From Flavobacteriales bacterium (lineage in GTDB: Bacteria > Bacteroidota > Bacteroidia > Flavobacteriales_E > Vicingaceae), in assembly GCA_020635815.1 (NCBI GenBank), contig JACJZB010000005.1, positions 62,001 through 126,000 on the forward strand: DNA of 64,000 nt, in the 5' to 3' direction. The translations under genes were made by a program, and so were the position numbers. This document shows, one piece after another, positions 1 through 9,415 of the stretch. A model generated the notes under the pieces. The model did no database searches, was not told the DNA's origin, and saw only the letters and a program-made list of their open reading frames with translations. Numbering within the stretch: position 1 is the first letter of the stretch; every line of letters starts with the position of its first letter.

Positions 1-378
1 TTGAGCGATAAAGTAGAACCCTTTTTTCCAATCTGGGCTATAACTTCTAGTTCCTTCGGGAGTAACCATCATTGCCATTTCATTTCTGTCGGCAAATGAT
101 TTCGCTATTTCATCGGTTAGGTTTGTATTCTTACTTCTATCAACAGGAACTCCCCCCATTAAATCAAAGAAAAGCCCCATAGGAAAAAAGAACCATTCTT
201 TTTTTATAAAAAACTTTACTGGTATTTTGAAGATGTAAAAATATAGCCGTCCGTAAAAGAAATCCCAATTACTTGTATGTGGAGCTGCTATAATTACGTA
301 TTTTTTTAGCTCGGGAGGAATTGAGCCTACGGTTTTCCATCCTAATAAACGATATATAAATGCAGCTATTTTTGACAC
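1..378 (-). CDS. 1-acylglycerol-3-phosphate acyltransferase-like protein (PlsC/LPLAT family), partial
   Basis: The gene runs off the left edge, so only the first 126 codons are present. The translation contains the LPLAT acyltransferase motif HTSNWD (the H-x4-D catalytic box) and, near the edge, the acyl-acceptor motif PEGTRS. The family transfers acyl groups to lysophospholipids at the inner membrane in phospholipid synthesis, although some Bacteroidota members acylate other lipids. The start is inferred to be GTG at 376-378, because a TGA stop lies directly upstream in frame and no ATG occurs before the catalytic motif. It follows the PorP/SprF-like gene by 13 bp on the same strand, so the two are probably co-transcribed. 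The family call is strong; the exact substrate is unknown. Confidence 0.8.
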   Translation of the reverse strand, partial: MSKIAAFIYRLLGWKTVGSIPPELKKYVIIAAPHTSNWDFFYGRLYFYIFKIPVKFFIKKEWFFFPMGLFFDLMGGVPVDRSKNTNLTDEIAKSFADRNEMAMMVTPEGTRSYSPDWKKGFYFIAQ

Positions 379-391
379 TCAGTAAAAATAC

Positions 392-1426
392 TTAAAAAGA
401 ACTTCTTTGGAGTGCTTTTGGCTTATTTACATATTTAAGAGAAATTTCAAAACCACCATTACCATTGGTAGCATCTGATAAGCTAGAGTTATTATAATCG
501 TAAGAAACACCAAACATGAAGTCAGAAAATTGCAAATAAAATTGTGGAATTATTGCGTCTTTTACTCTATAATGTACTCCAAACAAAATAGCTGATTGTT
601 TAAATAATCCAGTATATCTAGTTTCAGAACCGAAACCTAATTTAAGTAACAACCCAGCCATAACTTCTTTATATTGTAGTTGTTGGGCATAAAACATTGA
701 AGGAACAATTGCTACTGATGAACCTGAAACATCAAAAGTTCCTGAAAACTGAGCAACAACTTTCATATTTAATTGTTCTTCACTTACTCCTAAAAAATCT
801 TGTTTAGGTTGATTAATGTGGTAAGCTGCAACACCCAAATTAAAAGTTTTTAATTCACTTCCTAAAAAATACCGTGATGAATTCTGGAATTTATAATACA
901 AACCTGCACCAATATCTGTATATAATTTTGAACTTAATGATCCGGCTTCGTTGGAGTTAATTTCTGTATCAAATCCTTCTCCATCAAATTGATTACCCCA
1001 TGTAAGTTTTGATAGTTGAGCTGAATATTGTCCGAATCCCACCTGAATTCCAGCTGAAAAACTATTGTAATCATTAACTGGAAGTATTCCTGCAACCGAG
1101 AGTCCTCCTAAAAAGTTACCATAATTTGCATCTCCAGCAGCATCCTTGTAAAAATTACCTCCAATACCTAGATGAGCTCTCTTACCATTTCCTTTTGCAA
1201 CCGGCATATCAAAAGAGGTTGCATAAGTTTTATAAGCTGCTCCTAAACCACCCCATTGGGTTTTATAGTTTATAATTCCTCTAAACGACCCTATAAATGA
1301 CCCTGTAGCACCTGGATTTATTAATTGTGGGGTTTGTGTAAATTGAGAGAAATGAACATCTTGTCCAAACGCAAAATCTGAAAACAATAAAGCTCCTAAA
1401 AGAGTTATTTTTTTTAGCATCTTCAT
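392..1426 (-). CDS. PorP/SprF family type IX secretion system membrane protein
   Basis: This 344-residue protein has a signal peptide (cleavage expected after AFG near residue 21), followed at once by the family signature VHFSQFTQTPQLINPGATGS and then RGIINYKTQW. The rest alternates short beta strands and glycine-rich turns, as expected for an outer-membrane beta barrel. PorP/SprF proteins work with the T9SS and are usually encoded next to a large cargo protein with a type B C-terminal domain. That is the arrangement here: the upstream gene ends one base before this start and carries such a domain. The barrel is therefore inferred to anchor or help export that particular cargo. Met3 is an alternative start. 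Confidence 0.9.
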   Translation of the reverse strand: MKMLKKITLLGALLFSDFAFGQDVHFSQFTQTPQLINPGATGSFIGSFRGIINYKTQWGGLGAAYKTYATSFDMPVAKGNGKRAHLGIGGNFYKDAAGDANYGNFLGGLSVAGILPVNDYNSFSAGIQVGFGQYSAQLSKLTWGNQFDGEGFDTEINSNEAGSLSSKLYTDIGAGLYYKFQNSSRYFLGSELKTFNLGVAAYHINQPKQDFLGVSEEQLNMKVVAQFSGTFDVSGSSVAIVPSMFYAQQLQYKEVMAGLLLKLGFGSETRYTGLFKQSAILFGVHYRVKDAIIPQFYLQFSDFMFGVSYDYNNSSLSDATNGNGGFEISLKYVNKPKALQRSSF

Positions 1427-1427
1427 A

Positions 1428-4400
1428 TTACCTAATCAAAGTTATATTGCCTGATTTACTCTCAAAGTCTCCCTCCCAATATCTAACCTTCATTTTATAA
1501 ACATAAACTCCTGCACTGGCTTGCTTACCATTATAGGTTCCATCCCATCCTTCTGTTTCATCTTTTGTTTGCCATATTAACTCTCCCCACCTATCATAAA
1601 TTGAAACAGAAATTGTCTCTATTTGACCTCCATAAATAAAAAGCATATCGTTATTACCATCACCATTTGGTGAAAAAGCAGAAGGCAAATGAGCTCCTTG
1701 CTCAGGAGGTATTGGTATTTCTATATAAACTGCTGTAATTGTATCATCAGCTAAAACATTAAAACTTGCCAATGCCGATGATGAACTTGGTAATATGGTA
1801 TGATATTTTGATTCCCAATGGTCAAACGAATAAGTTATTGGTAGTAACTCATACTCAAACAGATTAACTATTGTATTGGTTATATAACTTTCGGTGTGTG
1901 GATATGCCAAAGGGATTATAGCATCAACCTCAACATCTCCTGCTCCGATAGGGCTTACATTGTACGTAATATCAAAAGTATCTACATATAAAAAATGAGC
2001 TACGATACTATCGTCGGAGGTCACTGTTATTGTTACATTTGTAGTAAACTCATCAGGATTAAAACTCAAGACAGAAGATTCCCAATGGTCAAAAATATAA
2101 CCCGACTGAGGAATTGCTACTAAAGTAACAACATCATTAGTAATATGATTTTGATATTCGGGATATGATGGTGGTGTAATTGTATTTATAGATATATCAC
2201 CTCCTCCTGTAGGATTAACATTGTAAACTAAATCAAAGGTTTCTATTAAAATAAAATGAGCAACAATACTATCTGACGCTCCAATTGAGATTTGAACTGT
2301 AGGATTTAAACTGTCAGGGGAAAATACGGTACTCGTTGATTCCCAATAGTCAAACAAATAACCTGGCTGAGGAGTTGCTACAAGGTTAACAATTGTATTT
2401 GTAGTATAAGAATCGTTATAAGTATAAGATGCCGGAGTAAAACCATCTATTGAGATATTACCTCCTCCGGCAGGAGTGACATTATAAACAATATCAAAGG
2501 TGTCTAATAATGTAAAATGAGCTACGATACTATCTGCTAAATCAGCTGTAATCTGAACTGTTGGATTTAAACTGTCAGGAGTAAAAGATGTACTTAATGA
2601 TTCCCAATAATCAAAAATATACCCAGGTTGAGGAGTTGCTATTAAATCTATGGTACTCAATGTAGGATAATAATCAGAATACACATACCCAGCAGGTGTA
2701 AACCCATCAATATCAATATTACCACTTCCTACAGGAAAAACATCAAAAGCGATATAAGTAGAATCTTCTATAATAAAATGTGCTATAATACTATCTGATT
2801 GCGTAATCTGCAATGAATTTTTATCATTAGACAGTGCTGAATCTAATGTATGATTAAAAATTTCCCAATGAGAAAAAGTATAACCAGTATTTGAATTTGC
2901 ATTTAATAATATATCTATTCCTCCAAAATAATCTCCTTCAAAAACATAATTGGTTGGTGTAGTCGAATTTATTTCAATTTCTCCTGCTCCTGCAGGGTAA
3001 ACATTAAACTTTACCGGATATGGCCCAGATAAATTATAGCAATCAATTAAACCATTATCAACGGTTACACATCTTGTTTCAATAAAATCTCTCATATCTT
3101 GAACATTTTGTTGCCATTGAGCAACAGACCCTCCCCACCTAGCTATATGCCCAGGCATTTCTGGAGCAATAATAGCTACCATACTATCTAAAATAGGCAA
3201 CATATTATCACAACTAAAAACCGTATTCCCTAAATCAATATATCTAGATATATAATATTGCTCAAAAATTGGATTTGCCATAAGTTTTTGCATGATAACA
3301 GTATGTCCTTGTCCTCCTGGGTCAGGTAAATTTTCAGCATCACAAGGATCAGCATTTGGCGATGTATCAGGAATACCTGTGTAATTAATATAATGTCCGA
3401 AAACGGCATCCATATCCCATAAGGTATATCTCCATTTTTTCTTATCTCCAGTAGGATTTAGACCTCTCCACCAAGCTGTGTTCCACACTAACCAATCTTT
3501 GTTAACGATATAAGAGTTTAAACAAAAGTAATCGACTAAACTTTTCCAATTATACAAACTATCCACATAATCAAAATTTGCTTGAACAGCCATGTTGTTT
3601 GTTGTAATAAAGTTTAGTAATGCATTCCAATCATTTTGAGCATTAGGAGCTCCAAATTCTTCCCAAGTCCCCCCCCAAGTTTTTAAAAACTGGATATATT
3701 CTGGGCTATCCTTATATTTTTCATCTTGGTCATAATAATAATCTGTAAAATCGTTATCATCTACTTTTTCTCTTGTTTCATAAACTCCCCAATACTGTCC
3801 ATTTACATAAAGTACATTTGCATCGTAAGTTCTTTCATCTAATTTTAAATGTCCTAATTGCGATAACATTTGTACGTAAGGGTCTCTGATATGAGCTCCT
3901 CCACTTTCAAATGGATAATTATCACTTGCTCCAGCTTTTAAAATTATTCGCTGAAATTCATCTCTTGGTTTGTTAGCAAATAATTGGTAATGTAAAGCAT
4001 TATTATAACCATGTTGATCCTTAGATATAAAATCTATTCCTCTTTGGTTATATGCCCAAGAATCGTTTCCATGCTTATTAAATTCTCCTGTTACTTCTGT
4101 TTGCATAACTCCAGACCTATCAAAAAATTCAAGTGCTCCTTTTGGTTCTATTTGAGAACCATTTAACAATGTTTCTATATTGTTTCCAGAAATTGATATT
4201 ACTGGAACAGTATGGGTTACGTTAATGAAATAAGTATTTGTTTCTATAAAACTTGGGGGTATATTAGGGTCTGAGCTAAAAGCCTTAGCTCTTAATACTG
4301 TCGTTGTTGCGATATTTATTGCTCCTGAGTATAATATTGAACTTGTTGTTGGTTCCGAACCATCTGTTGTATAATAGATAGCAACATTTGCATCTGGAGT

Positions 4401-4976
4401 GGAAATAGTTACTGATTGTGGAGAAGCATAAAATCCAGGGGCCACACTTGGAATTGGAGTAGATGCATAATCTTGTTTAACTCCAACATTCGAAGTTCCT
4501 GGTGTTGAATTGGTATAAACGCCCCATGTTGCTGCTCCGTCTGTTGTTCGGCCTCTTGAGTGTAGTAATTGATGATTCTTTATAGTTAAACTATCTATTA
4601 TAGTTCCACTAGCATCTGCTAATATTATCTTTTCATGCTTTGTTTGGGTCAATTTAAATGAGGTATGTATTTCTGTACCTCCTGCAATTACACCTCGGCC
4701 CGATGCATAAACCATTAAATATCCACCAGCTGGAATGCCTATAGAGCCTGGCACCTGAAACTTAGTTGGGTTACTTGCTTTATCACTTAAATAATAACCA
4801 TTTAAGTCTATAGCTGTTCCTGATGTATTATACAACTCAATCCAATCTTCTATTTCTCCATAAAAATCAGAATTACCACCACCTGAGGAGTTGGCACACG
4901 AGTATTCATTAATTACTATTTGTGCAAAAGAACAATACCCAAAAAGTAATAGTGGTAGAAGTAAATATTTCCGCAT
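1428..4976 (-). CDS. CotH kinase family surface protein with lamin-tail, chitobiase-C-like and T9SS type B sorting domains
   Basis: This is a 1182-residue modular secreted protein. A signal peptide (1-18, ending SFAQ) leads into a lamin-tail domain (about 20-140, with DWIELYN and IDLNGYYLSD). A chitobiase/hexosaminidase C-terminal-like Ig domain follows (about 170-250, with YYTTDGSEPT), then a CotH-like region (about 255-640, with WRYTLWDMDAVFG). Five repeats of about 80 residues (about 657-1085) come next, and a gliding-type C-terminal domain (about 1091-1182) contains LPSAFSPNGDGNND, YDRWGELIW and GWDGTYNG. That last domain is the type B T9SS signal. CotH proteins can be protein kinases, but in Bacteroidota this architecture is mostly known from surface proteins of unknown substrate. 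It is probably co-transcribed with the downstream PorP-like barrel. Confidence 0.9.
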   Translation of the reverse strand: MRKYLLLPLLLFGYCSFAQIVINEYSCANSSGGGNSDFYGEIEDWIELYNTSGTAIDLNGYYLSDKASNPTKFQVPGSIGIPAGGYLMVYASGRGVIAGGTEIHTSFKLTQTKHEKIILADASGTIIDSLTIKNHQLLHSRGRTTDGAATWGVYTNSTPGTSNVGVKQDYASTPIPSVAPGFYASPQSVTISTPDANVAIYYTTDGSEPTTSSILYSGAINIATTTVLRAKAFSSDPNIPPSFIETNTYFINVTHTVPVISISGNNIETLLNGSQIEPKGALEFFDRSGVMQTEVTGEFNKHGNDSWAYNQRGIDFISKDQHGYNNALHYQLFANKPRDEFQRIILKAGASDNYPFESGGAHIRDPYVQMLSQLGHLKLDERTYDANVLYVNGQYWGVYETREKVDDNDFTDYYYDQDEKYKDSPEYIQFLKTWGGTWEEFGAPNAQNDWNALLNFITTNNMAVQANFDYVDSLYNWKSLVDYFCLNSYIVNKDWLVWNTAWWRGLNPTGDKKKWRYTLWDMDAVFGHYINYTGIPDTSPNADPCDAENLPDPGGQGHTVIMQKLMANPIFEQYYISRYIDLGNTVFSCDNMLPILDSMVAIIAPEMPGHIARWGGSVAQWQQNVQDMRDFIETRCVTVDNGLIDCYNLSGPYPVKFNVYPAGAGEIEINSTTPTNYVFEGDYFGGIDILLNANSNTGYTFSHWEIFNHTLDSALSNDKNSLQITQSDSIIAHFIIEDSTYIAFDVFPVGSGNIDIDGFTPAGYVYSDYYPTLSTIDLIATPQPGYIFDYWESLSTSFTPDSLNPTVQITADLADSIVAHFTLLDTFDIVYNVTPAGGGNISIDGFTPASYTYNDSYTTNTIVNLVATPQPGYLFDYWESTSTVFSPDSLNPTVQISIGASDSIVAHFILIETFDLVYNVNPTGGGDISINTITPPSYPEYQNHITNDVVTLVAIPQSGYIFDHWESSVLSFNPDEFTTNVTITVTSDDSIVAHFLYVDTFDITYNVSPIGAGDVEVDAIIPLAYPHTESYITNTIVNLFEYELLPITYSFDHWESKYHTILPSSSSALASFNVLADDTITAVYIEIPIPPEQGAHLPSAFSPNGDGNNDMLFIYGGQIETISVSIYDRWGELIWQTKDETEGWDGTYNGKQASAGVYVYKMKVRYWEGDFESKSGNITLIR
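1722..3010 (-). repeat. Five tandem protein repeats of about 80 residues inside the CotH-family gene
   Basis: The coding sequence holds five successive units, each starting with a strand like YNVTPAGGGNISIDG and ending in DSIVAHF, with a central GYIFDYWES box. Units 2 and 3 are the closest pair; unit 5 is the most diverged. The pattern resembles the bacterial YDYWES/InlB-B-type beta repeat found as stalk modules in surface proteins. The role as a spacer between the CotH region and the sorting domain is inferred. Confidence 0.8.
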
Positions 4977-5078
4977 AAATTATTGTTGTGTTAATAGTAA
5001 GAACCTAAAAGTAACCATTTTTTTAAATTATAAAAACCTAAAAACAAGCAGATTACTTAATTCCTAAAAGCAAGTTTC

Positions 5079-5471
5079 TTACTTTCTTCGCTCTATAACA
5101 TAATGAGTAATAATCAAGGATTCTCCCTTCATAGAGTAAACATCAACTAATCTCCAACCATTAGCTTTCAGCTGATTTAAAACTCCCACTATAGAATTCA
5201 TACCTTCAAAGCCTTTAGAGATTACTTCTGCTCCGTTATTATTCCCAGTAAATACTGCTAGTCGAGCTAAACTAGAAGTACTCCCATCAGTAGTTCTAAA
5301 CTCATCCTCATTGTTTAATCGTACTTCTAAAATTGCATAATCTCCTTTTTTTGTTAAACTTTTTAATTTGCCTACTACATTTACTTCGCCATCCTGAGCA
5401 AAAGAAGATATTGTAATAAACAAACAAAAAATGAGAGTGATTACACCTTGTATTTTAGATAATTGTTTCAT
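5079..5471 (-). CDS. Small secreted protein of unknown function
   Basis: This 130-residue protein begins with a clear signal peptide (hydrophobic residues about 12-24, ending SSFAQ), so it is expected in the periplasm or outside. The C-terminal half has a pattern ending LNQLKANGWRLVDVYSM ... THYVIERRK that loosely recalls the small DUF4177-type fold (a helix, then a strand of the type GWELV). This is only a weak resemblance. A Bacteroidota -7 box lies four bases upstream of the ATG, so it probably has its own promoter and a leaderless message. It lies between the surface-protein pair and the SRPBCC gene, and nothing in the context fixes a function. Confidence 0.7.
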   Translation of the reverse strand: MKQLSKIQGVITLIFCLFITISSFAQDGEVNVVGKLKSLTKKGDYAILEVRLNNEDEFRTTDGSTSSLARLAVFTGNNNGAEVISKGFEGMNSIVGVLNQLKANGWRLVDVYSMKGESLIITHYVIERRK

Positions 5472-5475
5472 AAAT

Positions 5476-5483
5476 CAAAAGTA
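5476..5483 (-). promoter_or_regulatory. Bacteroidota -7 box, four bases before the ATG
   Basis: Read on the minus strand this is TACTTTTG, a full match to TAnnTTTG. It is followed by ATTT and then the ATG of the small secreted protein at 5471. No convincing -33 TTG was found at 19-21 bp. The spacing predicts transcription starting at or within a base or two of the start codon. Confidence 0.5.
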
Positions 5484-5490
5484 ATTTAAA

Positions 5491-6402
5491 TTATTGAATT
5501 GGAAAATTGATTTGCGTTTCCCATTTTTCTGGATTTGGTTCTACAGCAGGATCTGTAATATAAACTTCCCATGGGGGGCCTATCACCTGAACCTTATTTT
5601 TCCTCATCCATTCATTTATACTAAAGTAGGTTTCGGGTATTCTTTCATACACACCATAATGTGTAGCTGTTACATAGCTCCCTATGCCGATATAATTCAA
5701 CTTAACTCTATCGTTAGTAATATTTATAGAATCTTTTATCTGAATACCTGCCTCAATATCTATCAAAGTATCTGACCAATAATGATAAATAACTAATGGT
5801 GCCAAATCTGATACAATATTATGCTCATCCATAAAGCCATTAATTTCACTATAAAGTTTCCCATGTATATTACTCATTTGCATCTGGTTAATTGTATCTC
5901 GAATAGATAAATACCATTGTTTCTCGGCCATAAATTGTTTAGACACCTTTGAGCTATTTATTTGAGGAAGATTTTCAGTATAACTTTTCAAATTATTTAA
6001 TTCTTCTTTCAAGTGTTCTGCCAACATCCCCTCAATAAACATACCTCTAATTTTTGTTATTGGATTAAACCCAAAGTATGGCACTATTTCCCATATCAGT
6101 TCAGTTTCTTGTTTACTCTCCCTTATTGTAAGTTTTTCTTTAGTTTCATTATAGCCAAAATCAGTATTAAACTCAACTGTTTGGTTTTCATTACTGCTTT
6201 TCACTTCAATCTTTTTATCTTTCCATACCGACCATTTTGCTATTTTTTCTGCATCATTAATCTGCTTAAATAATAATTCAGGTTTAGTTTTTATTAAAAT
6301 TGATTGCTCAATTTTAATTGTAGATGGTAAAAAAAGTGAAACTAAAAACACCAAAAGAAATAGAATAGCGACTATAAATGCTAAACGTTTTATATAATTC
6401 AT
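5491..6402 (-). CDS. Membrane-anchored SRPBCC domain plus GyrI-like effector-binding domain protein
   Basis: This 303-residue protein has one N-terminal membrane helix (about 7-27). A START/SRPBCC-type segment follows (about 30-145: IEQSILIKTKPELLFKQIND, then WSVWKD, TELIWEIVPYFGF). The C-terminal part (about 155-303) looks like the GyrI-like small-molecule binding domain seen alone or fused to AraC regulators (HYWSDTLIDIEAGIQI, YIGIGSYVTATHYGVYERIPETY, PPWEVYITDP). SRPBCC-GyrI fusions are known in Bacteroidota but their ligands are not. It is expected to face the periplasm. It is separated from the next gene by 19 bp that contain that gene's own promoter. Confidence 0.75.
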   Translation of the reverse strand: MNYIKRLAFIVAILFLLVFLVSLFLPSTIKIEQSILIKTKPELLFKQINDAEKIAKWSVWKDKKIEVKSSNENQTVEFNTDFGYNETKEKLTIRESKQETELIWEIVPYFGFNPITKIRGMFIEGMLAEHLKEELNNLKSYTENLPQINSSKVSKQFMAEKQWYLSIRDTINQMQMSNIHGKLYSEINGFMDEHNIVSDLAPLVIYHYWSDTLIDIEAGIQIKDSINITNDRVKLNYIGIGSYVTATHYGVYERIPETYFSINEWMRKNKVQVIGPPWEVYITDPAVEPNPEKWETQINFPIQ

Positions 6403-6550
6403 TTTGAGCTAAATTTAGAAGCATAAAGATATCATTAATATTAATTTAACTTAAGTTCTACATGAAAAATATTGGAGCTAACATCAAGATAAGATCAATT
6501 ATACTTTTTTGTTGAAATTATTAAGTTTTGTTGAAACCTTATAAAATAAG

Positions 6551-6590
6551 AAAACCGCTTGATTCTTTCGAATTCAAGCGGTTTTTTTTT
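6551..6590 (-). terminator. Intrinsic terminator after tRNA-Glu
   Basis: A strong hairpin with arms ACCGCTTGA and TCAAGCGGT is flanked by A-runs on the left and nine T on the right, so it can work in both directions. On the minus strand it follows tRNA-Glu directly and is followed by a broken U tract (TTTTCTTATTTT). Confidence 0.85.
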
Positions 6591-6591
6591 G

Positions 6592-6663
6592 CAGCCCGTA
6601 GGGGAATCGAACCCCTGTTTCCAGGATGAAAACCTGGCGTCCTAACCCCTAGACGAACGGGCC
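6592..6663 (-). tRNA. tRNA-Glu (anticodon TTC)
   Basis: On the minus strand the sequence folds into a cloverleaf. The acceptor GGCCCGT pairs with ACGGGCT (one G-U), the D-arm contains TCTAGGGGTTAGGA, the anticodon stem CCAGG/CCTGG encloses the loop TTTTCAT with anticodon TTC, and the T-arm carries GGTTCGATTCC. The discriminator is G and CCA is not encoded. A promoter lies about 20 bp upstream and a terminator follows directly. Confidence 0.97.
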
Positions 6664-6681
6664 TTTTTTCTTAAAGGAGTG

Positions 6682-6712
6682 CAAATTTATAATTTTTTAA
6701 TATACCTACAAA
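6682..6712 (-). promoter_or_regulatory. Promoter of tRNA-Glu
   Basis: On the minus strand TTTG (6712-6709) is followed after 19 bp by TAAATTTG (6689-6682). This is a complete Bacteroidota -33/-7 promoter. The predicted start is about 15 bases before the mature tRNA 5' end. Confidence 0.85.
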
Positions 6713-6726
6713 CATTTTATTGAAAT

Positions 6727-7422
6727 TTATTCAATATTATCACTATCTGCCTGAAACTTAAAGCCTAAACGTTTTGCTGTTTTGATTTTAACAGCATTTG
6801 TAACTTCAAAAATATCCATTACACTTACTTCTTTCATGGTATCGTAAGGCGGTGTTAAAAGATCAAAATCCATTGAATATAAGATAGTTGATTCTAATAT
6901 TGATCTAATCTTTTTATTGTTAATTGTTTCGCTCGCAAAATTGTTATATAAAAAGCCTAATTGACGTTTTCCTTCAATAAAGAAATGTTTCTCGTTATTA
7001 ATAAAACATCTTGCAACTAAATAACCAGTATCATTTATTCGATTATATTTAAAAGAGTCAGATAAAAAATTGTAAACATTTATCATCCCACAATAAGAGT
7101 TTAAAGGATGGTCTTTTAAATAAGAGTTGTTCCAAATTTGATGTGATTTAGGAAATTCAAATACATTAGTATGCATGTAAAACACTAAAATATCGCCACC
7201 AAATTTAATGTGAAACTCATAATCTCCTTTATCAGTAAACTCTAGAACAACTTGATCGTCAACTTTACACATTTCTTCTTTTAGTTCTTCAGCAAGTTGT
7301 TCAGCTTCTTTTTTAAACTCACCAAAAACATCAATAGTTTTTCTGAAAACACTCTGTTTTAAGCAAGCTTTTTCTTTTAAAACATCAATTATTAATTCTT
7401 TTGGTGATTTTTTATTGGCCAT
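6727..7422 (-). CDS. Conserved-looking hypothetical protein next to proS
   Basis: I do not recognise this 231-residue protein. It has no signal peptide or membrane helix and reads as a soluble alpha/beta protein. A charged helical N-terminus (about 1-50, rich in K/E, including EFKKEAEQLAEELKEE) precedes a mixed strand/helix body with several aromatic residues (GDILVFYMHTNVFEFPKSHQIWNN). The start is 11 bp downstream of the proS stop on the same strand, so it is probably co-transcribed with the prolyl-tRNA synthetase gene; a functional link to it is unproven. Codon and base use match the neighbours. Confidence 0.75.
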   Translation of the reverse strand: MANKKSPKELIIDVLKEKACLKQSVFRKTIDVFGEFKKEAEQLAEELKEEMCKVDDQVVLEFTDKGDYEFHIKFGGDILVFYMHTNVFEFPKSHQIWNNSYLKDHPLNSYCGMINVYNFLSDSFKYNRINDTGYLVARCFINNEKHFFIEGKRQLGFLYNNFASETINNKKIRSILESTILYSMDFDLLTPPYDTMKEVSVMDIFEVTNAVKIKTAKRLGFKFQADSDNIE

Positions 7423-7433
7423 ATCGTGTAAGT

Positions 7434-8906
7434 TTAATAAGCTTTGGCAAAAATTACTCTTTGTTTAGATGGAGCTCCTGAAAGAATACACTTCCCTTCT
7501 TCTTGCTTATTGTTTAACGGGATACAACGAATAGTAGCTTTTGTTAGTTCCTTTATTTTATCTTCAGTTTCAGGTGTTCCGTCCCAGTGAGCACGGATAA
7601 ACCCGCCATTAGCTAAATGTTTTTCAAACTCTTCCCAAGTGTCGGCTTTAAAAGTATTTTCTTCTCTAAAATCAATTGCTTTTTGGTAAAGATTCTCTTG
7701 AATATTAGTTAACAAGTGGTCTATTTTATTTGCGATATCTTTTTGTTGTAAAATTTCTTTCTCTTTGGTGTCTCTTCGAGCCACTTCTACGGTTCCGTTT
7801 TCTAAATCTCGAGGTCCCATAGCAATACGTACAGGTACACCTTTAAATTCATATTCAGCAAATTTAAAACCTGGTTTATGGGCATCTCTGTCATCATATT
7901 TTACTGAAATACCTTTAGCTTCAAGTTCAGCTTTAATTTTGTTGGCTTGCTCAGAAATTTGAGCTAACTGTTCTTCTCCTTTATAAATGGGTACAATTAC
8001 AACTTGTATTGGAGCTAGTTTGGGAGGAAGTACTAACCCTTCATCATCCGAGTGTGTCATAATTAAAGCCCCCATCAAACGAGTTGATACACCCCATGAA
8101 GTAGCCCAAACATATTCTTGTTTTCCTTCTTTTGTAGCAAATTTAACATCAAACGCTTTCGCAAAATTTTGTCCTAAAAAATGAGAAGTTCCGGCTTGTA
8201 GGGCTTTTCCATCTTGCATTAAAGCTTCAATACAATAAGTGTCTAACGCCCCAGCAAAACGCTCGTTTGGAGTTTTAACCCCCTTAATCACAGGCATTGC
8301 CATAAAGTTTTCAGCAAATTCAGCATAAACGTCTAGCATTTTTTCAGTTTCTTCAATTGCTTCCGCTTTAGTGGCATGAGCAGTATGCCCTTCTTGCCAT
8401 AAAAACTCAGCAGTTCTTAAAAATAAACGAGTTCTCATCTCCCACCTAACCACATTTGCCCATTGATTTACTAGAATTGGTAAATCTCTATAGCTTTGAA
8501 TCCATCCTTTATAAGTATTCCATATTATGGTCTCTGAAGTTGGCCTGATAATTAATTCTTCTTCTAATTTAGCGTCTGGATCAACAATAACACCACTTCC
8601 ATCTTCAGCATTTTTCAACCTATAATGTGTTACAACTGCACATTCTTTAGCAAACCCTTCTACATGGTCAGCTTCTTTACTCAAATAAGATTTAGGAATA
8701 AATAAAGGAAAGTAAGCATTTTGATGTCCAGTTGCTTTAAACTGTCTATCTAACTCAGCTTGCATCTTTTCCCATATAGCATAACCATAAGGTTTTATTA
8801 CCATGCAGCCTCTTACTGCTGAGTGTTCAGCCAAATCAGCTTTTCCTACTAACTCGTTGTACCATTGCGAATAATCCTCGCTTCTTGATGTGAAATCTTT
8901 TGCCAT
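7434..8906 (-). CDS. proS: Prolyl-tRNA synthetase (short, eukaryote/archaeal-like type)
   Basis: This 490-residue class II aminoacyl-tRNA synthetase attaches proline to tRNA-Pro in the cytoplasm. The visible class II elements are the motif 2 region ([24 protein letters not shown], in two parts around VRWE and [16 protein letters not shown]), [14 protein letters not shown], and the motif 3 region [20 protein letters not shown]. An anticodon-binding domain follows ([12 protein letters not shown] onward), and the C-terminal zinc-like domain ends in the conserved AKAY tail. It lacks the large editing insertion of the long bacterial ProS, and its length fits the ThrRS-like short class common in Bacteroidota. 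Divergent from the 8993 gene, with about 85 bp between. Confidence 0.97.
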   Translation of the reverse strand: MAKDFTSRSEDYSQWYNELVGKADLAEHSAVRGCMVIKPYGYAIWEKMQAELDRQFKATGHQNAYFPLFIPKSYLSKEADHVEGFAKECAVVTHYRLKNAEDGSGVIVDPDAKLEEELIIRPTSETIIWNTYKGWIQSYRDLPILVNQWANVVRWEMRTRLFLRTAEFLWQEGHTAHATKAEAIEETEKMLDVYAEFAENFMAMPVIKGVKTPNERFAGALDTYCIEALMQDGKALQAGTSHFLGQNFAKAFDVKFATKEGKQEYVWATSWGVSTRLMGALIMTHSDDEGLVLPPKLAPIQVVIVPIYKGEEQLAQISEQANKIKAELEAKGISVKYDDRDAHKPGFKFAEYEFKGVPVRIAMGPRDLENGTVEVARRDTKEKEILQQKDIANKIDHLLTNIQENLYQKAIDFREENTFKADTWEEFEKHLANGGFIRAHWDGTPETEDKIKELTKATIRCIPLNNKQEEGKCILSGAPSKQRVIFAKAY

Positions 8907-8992
8907 TATTTTTAGGTATAATTATTGTTGTTAAGTGTTTAGTCTTAACTTTAAGATTGGTAAAATTACTCGATTTTTATAAACTAACTGTA

Positions 8993-9340
8993 ATGAAAAT
9001 AATTAAACTACTCTTTTTACTTATCATCTCATTTTTAATAAGTGTAAATATTTTTGCTCAAGATGAATTTTATAGTGAATCTCCAAAAAAAAATATAACA
9101 TCTGTAAATGTAGATTCAGCATCTTACTTTGATGAGAATAACATTGATAATTACACAACAGAACGAGACTATAATATAGTACAAAATAATAAAAATAAAA
9201 CTGTAATAGTTGATGAAAAAGTGATGTATAAAGAGGAACAAAAAAAACAGCAAAGGAGAAATAGAGCAGAATTTGCTGCCGAAGTGTTTTTTGATGTAAT
9301 TGTAAATGCAGCCTTTATTGTTATTGCTTTTTGGCAATAA
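8993..9340 (+). CDS. Small secreted/envelope protein of unknown function
   Basis: This 115-residue protein starts at the ATG at 8993, which gives a clean signal peptide (MKIIKLLFLLIISFLISVNIFAQ). An earlier in-frame TTG at 8900 would put 31 unrelated residues in front and overlap proS, so it was not chosen. After cleavage the mature N-terminus reads DEFYSESPKKN, which closely parallels DDFYPSSRKKN in the next gene. It ends in a hydrophobic stretch (FFDVIVNAAFIVIAFWQ) preceded by a basic segment (KKQQRRNRAEF), so it could insert into a membrane through its C-terminus. Function unknown. Confidence 0.75.
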   Translation: MKIIKLLFLLIISFLISVNIFAQDEFYSESPKKNITSVNVDSASYFDENNIDNYTTERDYNIVQNNKNKTVIVDEKVMYKEEQKKQQRRNRAEFAAEVFFDVIVNAAFIVIAFWQ

Positions 9341-9402
9341 AGTTTTGGCATAGTATTTGGTTATTTAACAGATAATTAACAAATATCCAAGTTTAACAAA
9401 GT

Positions 9403-9408
9403 AGGAGG
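9403..9408 (+). promoter_or_regulatory. Unusually strong Shine-Dalgarno sequence
   Basis: AGGAGG lies seven bases before the ATG at 9416. Strong SD sites are rare in this window and in Bacteroidota generally. It favours the ATG at 9416 over the in-frame TTG at 9410, which would leave only one base of spacing. Confidence 0.6.
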
Positions 9409-9415
9409 ATTGATT

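Noticed and set aside
1722..3010. Possible CRISPR-like or satellite array
   Set aside because: The repetition is at protein level in units of about 240 bases within an open frame; there are no short identical repeats with unique spacers.
8900..8992. N-terminal extension of the 8993 gene from a TTG
   Set aside because: It overlaps the proS start and places unrelated residues before a clean signal peptide that begins at the ATG 8993.
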